Origin: Psychroflexus aestuariivivens
GTDB taxonomy: Bacteria; Bacteroidota; Bacteroidia; Flavobacteriales; Flavobacteriaceae
Assembly: GCF_004010055.1 (NCBI RefSeq)
Contig: NZ_RQVT01000046.1
Location: 1-41,815 of the forward strand
DNA: 41,815 nt
Direction of reading: 5' to 3'
Part shown: positions 17,278-26,182 of the stretch, in pieces
Layout: each line of letters opens with the position of its first letter
Position numbering within the stretch: position 1 is the stretch's first letter
The notes under the pieces: generated by a model
The model's database searches: none
Seen by the model: the letters and a program-made list of their open reading frames with translations, nothing else
Told to the model about the DNA's origin: nothing
Made by a program: the position numbers and the translations under genes

Positions 17278-17646
17278 CTACTCTGACTGTTTCAGGTGTT
17301 TTGGATTCTTCTTCCATAATGAAGACCAGCCGCCACCATAATTTTTTTCGATTTTCCCTTTTACTGAAGCAAATAGAAGCACCAATACGCCTACGCCAAT
17401 ATCGCTAATTATTGCTATATTATTTTCATATCCTAAAACCCAAGGTGCGATTATAAGCCAGATTGCAATCGGATAGTTCCATTTCCTAAGCACACGTGTG
17501 GCCTCCCAAAAGGCAATTACTGAAAAAGTTATAATCACTGGACCAAGAATGTGTCCATTATCTGCAGCTAAGGAAGAATACTCAAAAAAGCTAGGAGCAA
17601 TCATCAGCCATAAGCCTAAAATTGTATTTATAATTCTTGCCCACAT
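17278..17646 (-). CDS. SPW repeat membrane protein
   Basis: 122 residues with four hydrophobic segments in two similar halves. Each half carries the family signature around an A-P motif: LGLWLMIAPSFFEYS and IAIWLIIAPWVLGYE. SPW proteins are small inner-membrane proteins of unknown function. It is the last gene of a very tight operon: the VKOR-like gene ends one base before this start codon. The C-terminus is basic and ends in the cytosol or periplasm with GGGWSSLWKKNPK. Confidence 0.8.
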   Translation of the reverse strand: MWARIINTILGLWLMIAPSFFEYSSLAADNGHILGPVIITFSVIAFWEATRVLRKWNYPIAIWLIIAPWVLGYENNIAIISDIGVGVLVLLFASVKGKIEKNYGGGWSSLWKKNPKHLKQSE

Positions 17647-17647
17647 A

Positions 17648-18211
17648 TTATTTTACTTTTTCGATTTCAGACTGAACTCCCCAAAAGGCTTTCCATGTTG
17701 AAGCCTCGGATTTTTTGACTCTTTGCATAAATTGCAAACTGGCAAGCATTTCATCCATTGCAGGACCAATCATCGCAATAGAAATTACAGCCGAACAAAG
17801 ACATAAGGTACACCAAGCAGAAAACAAAACAGGTTGAAATACTACTAACATGACACTTACAAATCCAAGAGGACCAACTGCCAGTCCAAATACAATAACA
17901 ATCCATGGCATAGTTTTCCAGCGTTTTGTTCCACCGATTATTCCAGTAACTGCATCCACAAAATATCCTATTGCGCCTATTGCAGCATCGGGAATTGGCA
18001 GCACATGTGAAACTTTAGAGTTCAGAATTATGACACTTCCATCTCCGAAAAAAGGTTCCCATACTGTGTCTATAATTTCCAACTGATACAAAGCCAGGTA
18101 ACTCGCAATAAAAACACCAACTACGGCTAAAATAACAATAGGAATTCTTTGATCCCAAGTTGCTGGATTATAATCCCATCCTGGCGGAATATAGCTTGGA
18201 TTGTTTGCCAT
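17648..18211 (-). CDS. Vitamin K epoxide reductase (VKOR)-like membrane protein lacking loop cysteines
   Basis: VKOR proteins are membrane disulfide-forming enzymes that reoxidise through quinone. This 187-residue protein has the four to five hydrophobic segments, the IPDAAIGAIGY segment typical of the family and the active-site CxxC as Cys134-Thr-Leu-Cys137 in SAWCTLC, with an additional Cys139. The pair of loop cysteines that usually shuttles electrons near the first loop is missing: the equivalent stretch reads GDGSVIILNSKVSHV. It may therefore depend on a partner or do different chemistry. Its start overlaps the epimerase stop by one base (TAATG), indicating translational coupling. Confidence 0.78.
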   Translation of the reverse strand: MANNPSYIPPGWDYNPATWDQRIPIVILAVVGVFIASYLALYQLEIIDTVWEPFFGDGSVIILNSKVSHVLPIPDAAIGAIGYFVDAVTGIIGGTKRWKTMPWIVIVFGLAVGPLGFVSVMLVVFQPVLFSAWCTLCLCSAVISIAMIGPAMDEMLASLQFMQRVKKSEASTWKAFWGVQSEIEKVK

Positions 18212-19287
18212 TATTTCAGATTATTTTCCTTATACCAAGCATCGGGATCTTCTTTGAGATTGTCTATGATTTCTGGAAGTGTATCCATAAGTCGGTGTTT
18301 CGGTTCCCAATCAATATATTTTTTTGCTCTACTAATGTCCAATTCATAATGGTCATCGGATCGATCGATCATCCATGGTTTTATAAAAGGATCTCCCACC
18401 AGATCGCGTGCCCAAGCCCCTGTTTTAGCAATGGATTTTGGAATCTCATGAGTTTCCCATTCATCTTCTCCATGAATCAGTTTACCTATTTTATCCTGAA
18501 GTTCTTTATAAGTAGGTGTTGTCGGTTCACCGATGTTCAAGGCAAGATCTTCGGGCAATTCATCTCTTCTATCCACTGTTTTTACAATGGCATCCAGGAC
18601 ATCTTCCAAATGAACAAATACATCACCAAAGTTCATATCTCCAGAATAGAAGTGACTGATGAGGTCTTCTTCATAAATTCTTTTGATTTGCTGACTTATG
18701 GGAATAGAATTTCCCATATTATTATAAATACCTGCAATTCTAAGAAATGCAGTTTTTATATTTTCATTATTTTCTTTAATGATATTTTCTGCACTAATTT
18801 TTGACTCTGGATATCCCCAGTTGGCTTCAATAGGAGAATCCTCATCAATTTTCACCCCAGGTTCTACAGGTTTGTATATAAGATCCGAGCTTGCATAAAT
18901 GAATTGATCAACTTCAAAATCTTGTAGCTGACTCAAGAATTTTCGAGTGCCTTTAACATTGATTTCTTCGTATCCTGGGCTATCTTCAGTGTTGAAACTG
19001 TAAAATGCTGCCAGATGTATGACCGATGCGATTTTGCTTCCGTATCCGTATCTTATTCGTTCCATAGCTGAATCGATGCCCTTTTCATCAGTAATATCGA
19101 AGTTTACACATTCTGCTTTCAATGGAGGGTAAGGCGGTCCTACCCGATCAAGTCCTACAACCCTGTAATTTTCAGCTAATTTTTCAATAAGGGGAAAGCC
19201 TATTAAACCACTACTTCCACTTATTATGACTACTTCTTTATCTTCATTTCTCGCTCCCGTTTTGGTATGTTCAATTTTTTCATCCAT
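18211..19287 (-). CDS. NAD-dependent epimerase/dehydratase (extended SDR)
   Basis: 358 residues. Rossmann glycine motif GSSGLIG near residue 25, VIHLAAFYS near 90, and the active-site pair in YPESK (Tyr-x-x-x-Lys), so the extended short-chain dehydrogenase chemistry is intact. The substrate is not recognisable; similarity to sugar-nucleotide epimerases is only general. It is the first gene of an operon with the VKOR-like and SPW membrane proteins. An SDR enzyme as the soluble part of a membrane redox unit is one reading, but this is inference. Confidence 0.85.
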   Translation of the reverse strand: MDEKIEHTKTGARNEDKEVVIISGSSGLIGFPLIEKLAENYRVVGLDRVGPPYPPLKAECVNFDITDEKGIDSAMERIRYGYGSKIASVIHLAAFYSFNTEDSPGYEEINVKGTRKFLSQLQDFEVDQFIYASSDLIYKPVEPGVKIDEDSPIEANWGYPESKISAENIIKENNENIKTAFLRIAGIYNNMGNSIPISQQIKRIYEEDLISHFYSGDMNFGDVFVHLEDVLDAIVKTVDRRDELPEDLALNIGEPTTPTYKELQDKIGKLIHGEDEWETHEIPKSIAKTGAWARDLVGDPFIKPWMIDRSDDHYELDISRAKKYIDWEPKHRLMDTLPEIIDNLKEDPDAWYKENNLK

Positions 19288-19871
19288 ATCTAAAAATTAA
19301 TTTTATCTCTTCTAAAACTAGTTATAAAGTTGTTTCAAAAAAAATATTTCGAATACTCATTCCTTTCAATTAACCAAATTTTATTAAAAACATGCTTATT
19401 TAAAAGCTTTAATGCAATTAATAGTTGTTCAATAGTTAAAAAGTTCTAAACACTCACAAAAATATGCGAAAAGGAAAAGATGATTGAAATATTTTCAAGA
19501 ATTGTTCTTTTCTTTTACTATTCAAAACAAATAATTTTAAACCTAATAAATCGATCCATTTTCATGACAAATCATGAACTTATCATCACAATTTTATGTT
19601 AATCGATTCATGCTTTAAATGATAAATTTTAAATTAAATGACTTACAATTCAAAATTAAAATATAATTTATTTGAAATTTTGACAATAAAGCCGTTTAAA
19701 AAAATCTAATTGTGAAGCTCACAAACCCGTATAAAATTGGAGTCATATAATGAACTAAATGAAAATGTTAAGCAGAAGATTGAATTAATTACATAGAAAA
19801 TATTTAATAGTTTCTTTTCAAACTTAATATCAAAGCTATAAAGCAGACAGTATTGAATTTAATAATAATGA
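19288..19871. other. Long divergent promoter region
   Basis: 584 very AT-rich bases between the epimerase operon and the pyruvate dehydrogenase operon. I see no gene, no member of repeat families A-C and no clear TAnnTTTG box with a partner. One short dyad lies at 19561-19578. Confidence 0.6.
19561..19578. promoter_or_regulatory. Possible operator dyad
   Basis: TTCATGA-CAAA-TCATGAA, a perfect 7-4-7 inverted repeat about 290 bases before aceE and 270 bases before the epimerase gene. A chance match cannot be excluded in AT-rich DNA. Confidence 0.3.
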
Positions 19872-22541
19872 ATGATGAGTAACAATGCAAAGGATAGTGT
19901 ACAAAAAGAAAATCAGGAATGGAAAGATTCGCTGAAATGGATCATCGAAAACAAGTCGACTGAAAGAGCTGGTGAATTATTGCAAATCTTACAAAATCTT
20001 GCAAAACAAAAGGGTGTTGAACTTCCAGAATCTATAAATACTGCCTACCAGAACACAATTTCAAAAAGTGAAGAAGAGGATTATCCTGGAGATTTAGAAA
20101 TTGAAAGAAAACTTATGGCCTATATAAGGTGGAACGCTATGACGATGGTAGTTAAAGCCAATAAGGCCGATGAAGGCATTGGAGGTCATATTTCTACTTA
20201 TGCGTCCATAGCACAACTTTGGGAAGTAGGGTTTCATCATTTTTTTAAAATACACGACAATAATGTAGCTGATCAAATATATTTTCAAGGGCATGCTTCT
20301 CCGGGAATTTATGCCAGAGCTTATCTGGAAGGTCGCTTGGAACAGGAGCATCTTGAAGAATTCCGTCATGAAGCACAATCAGAAAAAGGGCTTTCCTCCT
20401 ACCCGCATCCTCACTTAATGCCAGATTTCTGGAGTAACCCTACTGTTTCAATGGGACTTGGAGCTATTCAGGCTATTTACAGAGCCCGGTTTAATAAGTA
20501 CCTTTATAATCGAGAGCTCATTGATAAGGATAATAGTAAAGTTTGGGCGTTTTTAGGTGATGGAGAAATGGATGAGGTTGAGGCTCGTGGCGCCATACAT
20601 ATTTCTAGCAGAGATAAGCTCAATAATCTCATTTTTGTTGTGGACTGTAACTTACAGAGACTGGATGGACCGGTGAGAGGAAATTCAAATATAATCCAGG
20701 AGCTTGAGGGAATTTTCAAAGGCGCAGGATGGAATGTTATTAAATTACTATGGGGTAAAGAGTGGGTCGAGTTGATGGAAAAAGACAGTACAGGAAAACT
20801 CAGTAAAAAATTAAACTCCCTAAGTGACGGGCAACTTCAGAAGTATGCATTTAGCGATGGTGAATTTATAAGAAAAGATTTATTTGAAAGTGACGACGAT
20901 TTAAAAACACTGGTTGAAGACTATTCAGATGAGGAACTGGAAAACCTAACTCGTGGAGGTCATGATTCAGAAAAAATATACAATGCTTATAAAGCAGCAG
21001 CAGAGTCCAAAGAGAAACCTAGTATCATTTTAGCACAAACTATTAAGGGTTATGGTCAGGGCAGCGCAGGTGAGGCAAGCAATGTATCTCATAAAACCAA
21101 AAAACTAGATAAATCACAACTTCAGGAATTTAGAGATTTCTTTGACGTTCCGGTTTCCGATGAAAATTTGGATGAAATACCTTTTATAAAGCCTGAGGAG
21201 GATAGTGAAGAATTGAAATATCTTTTAGAAAAAAGAGAAAAGTTAGGAGGTTTTATTCCTAGAAGAAAAGATAAAAGTGATACCATAAAAATGCCAGATC
21301 CAGAAATCTTTGAAAGCTTCTTAGAAGGTTCTGATGACGATGAAGTCGCGACCACCATGGCTATGGTTCAAATTCTAAGCAAATTGATGAAAGATGAAAA
21401 TATTGGAAAGTTAATCGTTCCTATTATTCCAGATGAATCCAGAACGTTTGGTATGGAGTCATTGTTTAGACAGGCTGGGATTTATGCCCCTCACGGACAA
21501 AACTATGATCCTGTTGATGAAGATAGTTTGCTCTATTACAGAGAAGCAAAAAACGGAGCTATACTGGAAGAAGGAATTACTGAATCCGGATGCATGGCAG
21601 AATTTATTGCCGCCGGCACTTCACATTTCACCCATGGAATCAATACCATTCCATTTTACTTTTTCTATTCCATGTTTGGTTTTCAGCGAACGGGAGATTT
21701 GATGTGGGCTGCGGCAGATGCAGGGGCGAAAGGATTTTTGATGGGAGGTATCGCAGGGCGAACCAGTATTCCCGGAGAAGGACTACAGCATCAGGACGGG
21801 CAAAGTCATCTATATGCCCTGGCCTATCCCAATTTAAGAGCCTATGATCCTGCCTTTGCCTATGAACTTGCAGTAATAATCGAAGAAGGAATTCAAAAAA
21901 TGTATGTGGAAAATGAAGGGCTCTTCTATTATATCACAATTAGTAATGACACCTATACAATGCCTGAAATGCCAAAAGATTTGGATCGTGAAGCCATTCT
22001 TGATGGATTATATAAATTCAAATCATCTAATACCCGTAAGCGAACTAAAAAAGCTCATTTGTTTGGGAGCGGCGCGATTATGAACGAAATAATTAAAGCA
22101 GCTGAACTACTTGAAGATGAATACGATGTAGGTGTTGACATATGGAGTATTACAAGCTATAAAGCTTTATATGATAATGTTATTGATACCGAACGCAACA
22201 ACCGTTTAAAATCTCAGGTCAATAAAGAACTGAATTATTTAGAACAGCAGTTGGCTGGTGAAAAAGGAATCTTTGTTGCTGCATCAGATTATCTGAAAAC
22301 TTTACCTAAAAGTCTTGCCGCTCATTTTCCCGATGAACTTATTTGTTTGGGAACCGACGGTTTTGGTAGAAGTGATAACAGGGAATCTCTTCGTAAATTT
22401 TTTGAAGTTGATGCAGCACATATTGTTTATTCCGCACTATATGGACTGGCAAAGCAGGAACAAATCACTCAGGATGAATTGAAAAAAGCGGCTAAGAAAC
22501 TCGATATAGATCCAAAGAAAACAAATCCAAGAACGGCTTAA
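19872..22541 (+). CDS. aceE: Pyruvate dehydrogenase E1 component, homodimeric type
   Basis: Thiamine-diphosphate enzyme that decarboxylates pyruvate and acetylates the lipoyl group of E2. At 889 residues it matches the E. coli AceE length (887) and organisation. The cofactor motif runs from GDGEMDE (from Gly229) to Asn260 in CNLQRLDGPV; GWNVIKLLWG follows; Glu571 in EEGITESG corresponds to the catalytic glutamate that activates the cofactor. ATG codons at 19872 and 19875 are both usable. It is followed after 10 bases by aceF and then lpd: a full complex in one operon. Flavobacteria more usually have a two-chain E1 (E1alpha/E1beta), so this is probably an additional, possibly acquired, complex. 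Confidence 0.95.
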   Translation: MMSNNAKDSVQKENQEWKDSLKWIIENKSTERAGELLQILQNLAKQKGVELPESINTAYQNTISKSEEEDYPGDLEIERKLMAYIRWNAMTMVVKANKADEGIGGHISTYASIAQLWEVGFHHFFKIHDNNVADQIYFQGHASPGIYARAYLEGRLEQEHLEEFRHEAQSEKGLSSYPHPHLMPDFWSNPTVSMGLGAIQAIYRARFNKYLYNRELIDKDNSKVWAFLGDGEMDEVEARGAIHISSRDKLNNLIFVVDCNLQRLDGPVRGNSNIIQELEGIFKGAGWNVIKLLWGKEWVELMEKDSTGKLSKKLNSLSDGQLQKYAFSDGEFIRKDLFESDDDLKTLVEDYSDEELENLTRGGHDSEKIYNAYKAAAESKEKPSIILAQTIKGYGQGSAGEASNVSHKTKKLDKSQLQEFRDFFDVPVSDENLDEIPFIKPEEDSEELKYLLEKREKLGGFIPRRKDKSDTIKMPDPEIFESFLEGSDDDEVATTMAMVQILSKLMKDENIGKLIVPIIPDESRTFGMESLFRQAGIYAPHGQNYDPVDEDSLLYYREAKNGAILEEGITESGCMAEFIAAGTSHFTHGINTIPFYFFYSMFGFQRTGDLMWAAADAGAKGFLMGGIAGRTSIPGEGLQHQDGQSHLYALAYPNLRAYDPAFAYELAVIIEEGIQKMYVENEGLFYYITISNDTYTMPEMPKDLDREAILDGLYKFKSSNTRKRTKKAHLFGSGAIMNEIIKAAELLEDEYDVGVDIWSITSYKALYDNVIDTERNNRLKSQVNKELNYLEQQLAGEKGIFVAASDYLKTLPKSLAAHFPDELICLGTDGFGRSDNRESLRKFFEVDAAHIVYSALYGLAKQEQITQDELKKAAKKLDIDPKKTNPRTA

Positions 22542-22551
22542 AAATTTAATT

Positions 22552-23874
22552 ATGGCAAAAGAAATAAAAGTACCTCAAATATCTGAAGGTGTAGATACAG
22601 CGACTATTTCTGAAATACTAGTTTCCAAAGGTGACAAAATTGAAGAAGATCAGGGAATTATTGCAGTAGAGACAGATAAGGCTTCAACCGAAATCCCGGC
22701 GACTTCTGCAGGAACTGTAAAAGAAATAAAAGTAAGTGAAGGAGATGAAGTAAGCGTTGGTGATGTTATTCTTGTATTGGAAGAAGACGATGACGATGCT
22801 GAAGAAGAGAAAAAGGACAAAGAGTATAAAGAGGATAAAGAGGAATCTACTGAAGACAAAAAAAAATCAAAAGAAGAGAAGAAAGAAAAATCTGAAGATA
22901 AAAAAGAGCAGAAGGAAACAAAAGATGAAGAAAAAGAGGAGAAAACAGCTGAAAAATCTGAAGAAGATAAATCGTCTAAAAAAGAATCCTCTGGAGATGT
23001 CTATGCTTCTCCGGGAGTAAGACGCAAGGCTCGAGAGCTGGATGTTGATATTCAGGACATAGAAGGCAGCGGAGAAAGTGGTAGAATTACCAAAAAAGAT
23101 GTCAAAGAATATAAAGAAGGGGGTCAGGAAAAATCTACTTCAAAACAACTCGAACTACCTGACTTTAGTCAATGGGGAGCTGTAGAAACAAAGCCTCTCA
23201 ACAGCATAAAGAAAACGACTGCCAAAAATGTACTGCAGTCCTGGCAATCCATTCCGCATGTGTTTCAGTTTGGAGAAGCAGATATTTCTGGAATTGAAAA
23301 TTATATAAAAGAACACAAAAAGGAAGTTGAAAAAGCCGGAGGTAAACTTACACTGACTTCCATCCTCACCAAAATTGCAGCTTCAGCGCTGCACAAATTT
23401 CCTATGTTCAATGCCAGTATAGACATGGAAAAAGAAGAAATGATTCTTAAAAAATACGTCAACATCAATATTGCCGTGGATACCGATGACGGCTTACTGG
23501 TCCCAGTCATTAAAAATGCAGATCAAAAAAACATTAAAGATCTTTCTGTAGAAATTTCAGAAATAGCGCAGAAAGCACGTGATCAGGAACTTTCCAAAGA
23601 AGATATGGAGGGAGGTAATTTTTCTATTTCCAATTTAGGCGGAATTGGCGGAACCAATTTTACGCCAATTGTTTACCATCCACAGGTAGCAATTTTAGGT
23701 GTTTCTCAAGCTGCAATCCGACCTGTTTACATCAATGACGAATTTGAGCCTCGCACTATACTTCCACTTAGCTTATCCTATGATCATAGGCTAATAGACG
23801 GTGCTGATGGAGCTTCATTTATGAATTGGATCGTTAAGGCACTTGAAAATCCGTACGAAGCTTTATTAAGTTAA
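22552..23874 (+). CDS. aceF: Pyruvate dehydrogenase E2, dihydrolipoamide acetyltransferase
   Basis: Transfers the acetyl group from lipoate to CoA and forms the core of the complex. Order of domains in 440 residues: one lipoyl domain (1-76, with Lys43 in ETDKAS), a linker of about 75 residues made almost only of Glu, Lys, Asp and Ser (77-150), the E1/E3-binding domain (YASPGVRRKARELDVD onward, 150-188) and the catalytic domain (about 205-440) with His412 and Asp416 in DHRLID. E. coli AceF has three lipoyl domains and Ala/Pro-rich linkers; here there is one lipoyl domain and a charged linker. It lies 10 bases after aceE. Confidence 0.94.
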   Translation: MAKEIKVPQISEGVDTATISEILVSKGDKIEEDQGIIAVETDKASTEIPATSAGTVKEIKVSEGDEVSVGDVILVLEEDDDDAEEEKKDKEYKEDKEESTEDKKKSKEEKKEKSEDKKEQKETKDEEKEEKTAEKSEEDKSSKKESSGDVYASPGVRRKARELDVDIQDIEGSGESGRITKKDVKEYKEGGQEKSTSKQLELPDFSQWGAVETKPLNSIKKTTAKNVLQSWQSIPHVFQFGEADISGIENYIKEHKKEVEKAGGKLTLTSILTKIAASALHKFPMFNASIDMEKEEMILKKYVNINIAVDTDDGLLVPVIKNADQKNIKDLSVEISEIAQKARDQELSKEDMEGGNFSISNLGGIGGTNFTPIVYHPQVAILGVSQAAIRPVYINDEFEPRTILPLSLSYDHRLIDGADGASFMNWIVKALENPYEALLS

Positions 23875-23892
23875 TCTGAAAATTGAAAATGA

Positions 23893-25302
23893 ATGTCAAA
23901 ACATGATCAAAAAGAGTTAGTTATTATAGGAGCAGGACCAGGAGGCTATGCGGCCGCTTTCCATGCCGCCGATCTTGGACTGAAAGTTACTTTAATAGAT
24001 CCTGAAGTTAATCCAGGTGGCGTTTGCCTTTATAGGGGATGCATTCCCTCCAAAGCACTTTTACATCTGGCAAAAATCAAAGAGGAAGCTATAAAAGCCT
24101 CAGACTGGGGACTACACTTTGAGGATCCCGAGATAGATCTTAAGAAAATTTCCAAATGGAAAGAAAAATCAATCAAGAAACTTACTAATGGCTTAGGTCA
24201 GTTAAGCAAATCCCGGAACATAGAGTATATCCAGGGGAAAGCTAAGTTTACAACCGATGATGAACTGGAAGTAAGCCCAAAAGAAGGTGATAAATACAAA
24301 TTGAATTTTGAAAACGCGATCATTGCCACTGGATCCTCTCCTATCTCATTACCAGATATTGAAATTGATCATAAAAACATATGGGATTCTGCTGATGCTC
24401 TTGAACTTAAGGAAATACCTGAAAAGCTACTGGTCATTGGTGGTGGTTATATAGGTTTGGAATTGGGAAGTGTATATTCTGCTTTGGGAAGCAAAGTTTC
24501 TGTAGCAGAAATGACTCCAAGCTATCTTCCCGGAACCGATCGTGATTTAGTTGAAGTATTTGAAAAAAATCAACCTTTTGAAGAAGTTTATTTTGAAACT
24601 AAAGCTGAAGACATTGACATTACTGAAGAAGGAATAAATATAGTATTGAAAGGTAAAAAGGAAGAACACGAAATGAAATATGATCGTATTTTACTTGCAG
24701 TAGGAAGGCGACCTAACTCTGAACATCTGGGTCTTGACAAAATCGGAATCACCACTAATGATAAAGGGTTTATAGAAGTCGATGAGAAACGCAGAACCAG
24801 AATAGATCATATTTTTGCGATCGGTGATATCACAGGAGAACCCATGCTGGCTCATAAAGCAAGTCATGAAGGAAGAGTCGCAGCAGAGGTTATTTCTGGT
24901 AAAAAAGGCGCAGGTTACGATCCCAAAGCGATCCCGGCTATAGTCTTCACCAATCCAGAACTGGCCTGGTGTGGATTATCGGAAGAAGAAGCTAAAGAAA
25001 AAGACAGAGACGTAAAAATCGTAAAATTTCCATGGCAAGCCTCCGGAAGAGCAATTGCCATAGGAGAAGATACAGGTTTGACTAAACTTATATTTGATGC
25101 TGAAAGCGAAGTTATACTGGGGGGAGCAGTTGCCGGAAAAAATGCGGGAAGCCTGATTCCAGAAATAGCTCTGGCAATCGAAATGGGCAGCACCGCTTCA
25201 GATATATCACTAACAATTCATCCGCATCCAACCCTTTCTGAAACCATCATGGAAAGCGCCGAATTATTTTTTGGAGGGGCAACGCACTACAAGAAATCTT
25301 AA
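23893..25302 (+). CDS. lpdA: Dihydrolipoyl dehydrogenase (E3)
   Basis: FAD enzyme that reoxidises dihydrolipoate with NAD. The FAD motif GAGPGG is at 13-18, the redox disulfide is Cys45/Cys50 in GGVCLYRGCIPSK, the NAD motif GGGYIGLE is near 185, the second FAD motif FAIGDITGEP near 310, and the catalytic base is in HPHPTLSE near the C-terminus. 469 residues is normal. It is the third gene of the PDH operon, 18 bases after aceF, and is followed by a strong terminator. Confidence 0.95.
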   Translation: MSKHDQKELVIIGAGPGGYAAAFHAADLGLKVTLIDPEVNPGGVCLYRGCIPSKALLHLAKIKEEAIKASDWGLHFEDPEIDLKKISKWKEKSIKKLTNGLGQLSKSRNIEYIQGKAKFTTDDELEVSPKEGDKYKLNFENAIIATGSSPISLPDIEIDHKNIWDSADALELKEIPEKLLVIGGGYIGLELGSVYSALGSKVSVAEMTPSYLPGTDRDLVEVFEKNQPFEEVYFETKAEDIDITEEGINIVLKGKKEEHEMKYDRILLAVGRRPNSEHLGLDKIGITTNDKGFIEVDEKRRTRIDHIFAIGDITGEPMLAHKASHEGRVAAEVISGKKGAGYDPKAIPAIVFTNPELAWCGLSEEEAKEKDRDVKIVKFPWQASGRAIAIGEDTGLTKLIFDAESEVILGGAVAGKNAGSLIPEIALAIEMGSTASDISLTIHPHPTLSETIMESAELFFGGATHYKKS

Positions 25303-25322
25303 AGATTATTAGAAATTTATCC

Positions 25323-25366
25323 AATAAAAAAGAGCAACAGAAGTCTTTCTGTTGCTCTTTTTTATT
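25323..25366. terminator. Bidirectional terminator between lpdA and the DUF4494 gene
   Basis: A perfect 20-bp stem whose GC core is GAGCAACAGAA/TTCTGTTGCTC, with loop GTCT, flanked by A6 on one side and T6 on the other. It lies 20 bases after lpdA and just beyond the end of the convergent DUF4494 gene, so it should stop transcription from both sides. Confidence 0.92.
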
Positions 25367-25381
25367 TCTCAAAATGAATAA

Positions 25382-25879
25382 TTAATTTTCTATGACCTCA
25401 GTTTCAGCTGAGTCTATAACCTTGAACTTTTCTAACTGTTCTTCTTCTCCTGTGAAATATGGGAATACATCCAGAATTGGAGATTCTGTAATAGAAGGAA
25501 TTGAGTAATCGCTTGTTGTTCCTTCCAATGCCTGATTAGTATTTTCAAAAGCCTCTTTAACATCATTGGCCTGCACTAAAAGATAAATATTTGTTTTTTT
25601 CTCTTTCCCGCTTTCTTCATCAAGCGCTATAAGAGAAACTTTTGATTTGAACCAGCGGTCAGAATTTTCAAAAGGATGAACTTCAGAAAAATTGGCCACT
25701 TTTAGATTCATGATTCTGAATTCCTCACTGGTGTAAGCTTTCATCTCCTCGTTGATTCTTGTTTCTGCTTCAGTAAATGAAACCGCGTCCAGCAAATAAG
25801 TATCCGTGGTTATTTTCTTTTCTCCTGTTTCGTGTGTTTTTCTGTATTTCACCTTACATTCAAACCAAATTACACTCAT
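25382..25879 (-). CDS. DUF4494 domain protein
   Basis: 165 residues, soluble, without a signal peptide. The motifs WFECKVKYRKTHETGEKK, DAVSFTEAE, WFKSKVSLIALDEESGKEKK and the closing ILDVFPYF match the Bacteroidota-specific DUF4494 family. Its function is unknown. The strongly conserved lysine and aromatic positions and the lack of membrane segments suggest a cytosolic binding protein. It converges with the PDH operon on a shared terminator and has its own likely promoter at 25900-25907. Confidence 0.85.
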   Translation of the reverse strand: MSVIWFECKVKYRKTHETGEKKITTDTYLLDAVSFTEAETRINEEMKAYTSEEFRIMNLKVANFSEVHPFENSDRWFKSKVSLIALDEESGKEKKTNIYLLVQANDVKEAFENTNQALEGTTSDYSIPSITESPILDVFPYFTGEEEQLEKFKVIDSAETEVIEN

Positions 25880-25899
25880 ATCTTAAATTTTTTGAGCGC

Positions 25900-25907
25900 C
25901 AAAAATA
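25900..25907 (-). promoter_or_regulatory. Likely -7 element of the DUF4494 gene
   Basis: Read on the minus strand this is TATTTTTG, a full match to TAnnTTTG, 20 bases before the start codon. A TTTTG word lies 23 bases further upstream (25931-25935), within the accepted distance for the -33 element. Confidence 0.5.
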
Positions 25908-26182
25908 TGTTTTTTAGCAAGCCTTACCTCCAAAATCTAAGCTAGATTTTCATAATTATTTTCTCTTTTTTATAAATATTTAGTTATCAAGAATTAGCAA
26001 TTGATTAATCATCACTATTTAACTTTTGGTAAAAATAGCTGAACACAGGATTTAGGTGAACTAAAATATTTCAAATGATTATACTCTTTCAATTTATATA
26101 AGAAACAAATTCAGAAGTCATTTAAAACGCTATTTTTATAATTGAGTTTCATAGGTCAGTAGAATTCTATCAATAATTCAAG

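Noticed and set aside
18160-18804. 214-codon open frame on the plus strand opposite the epimerase and VKOR-like genes
   Set aside because: It is antisense to two clear genes whose motifs are intact. The translated product is rich in Phe, Ile and Cys, as expected for a shadow frame.
22650-23020. Open frames with Ser-rich or Lys-rich translations in the aceF linker
   Set aside because: They are shadow frames produced by the repetitive Glu/Lys codons of the linker.
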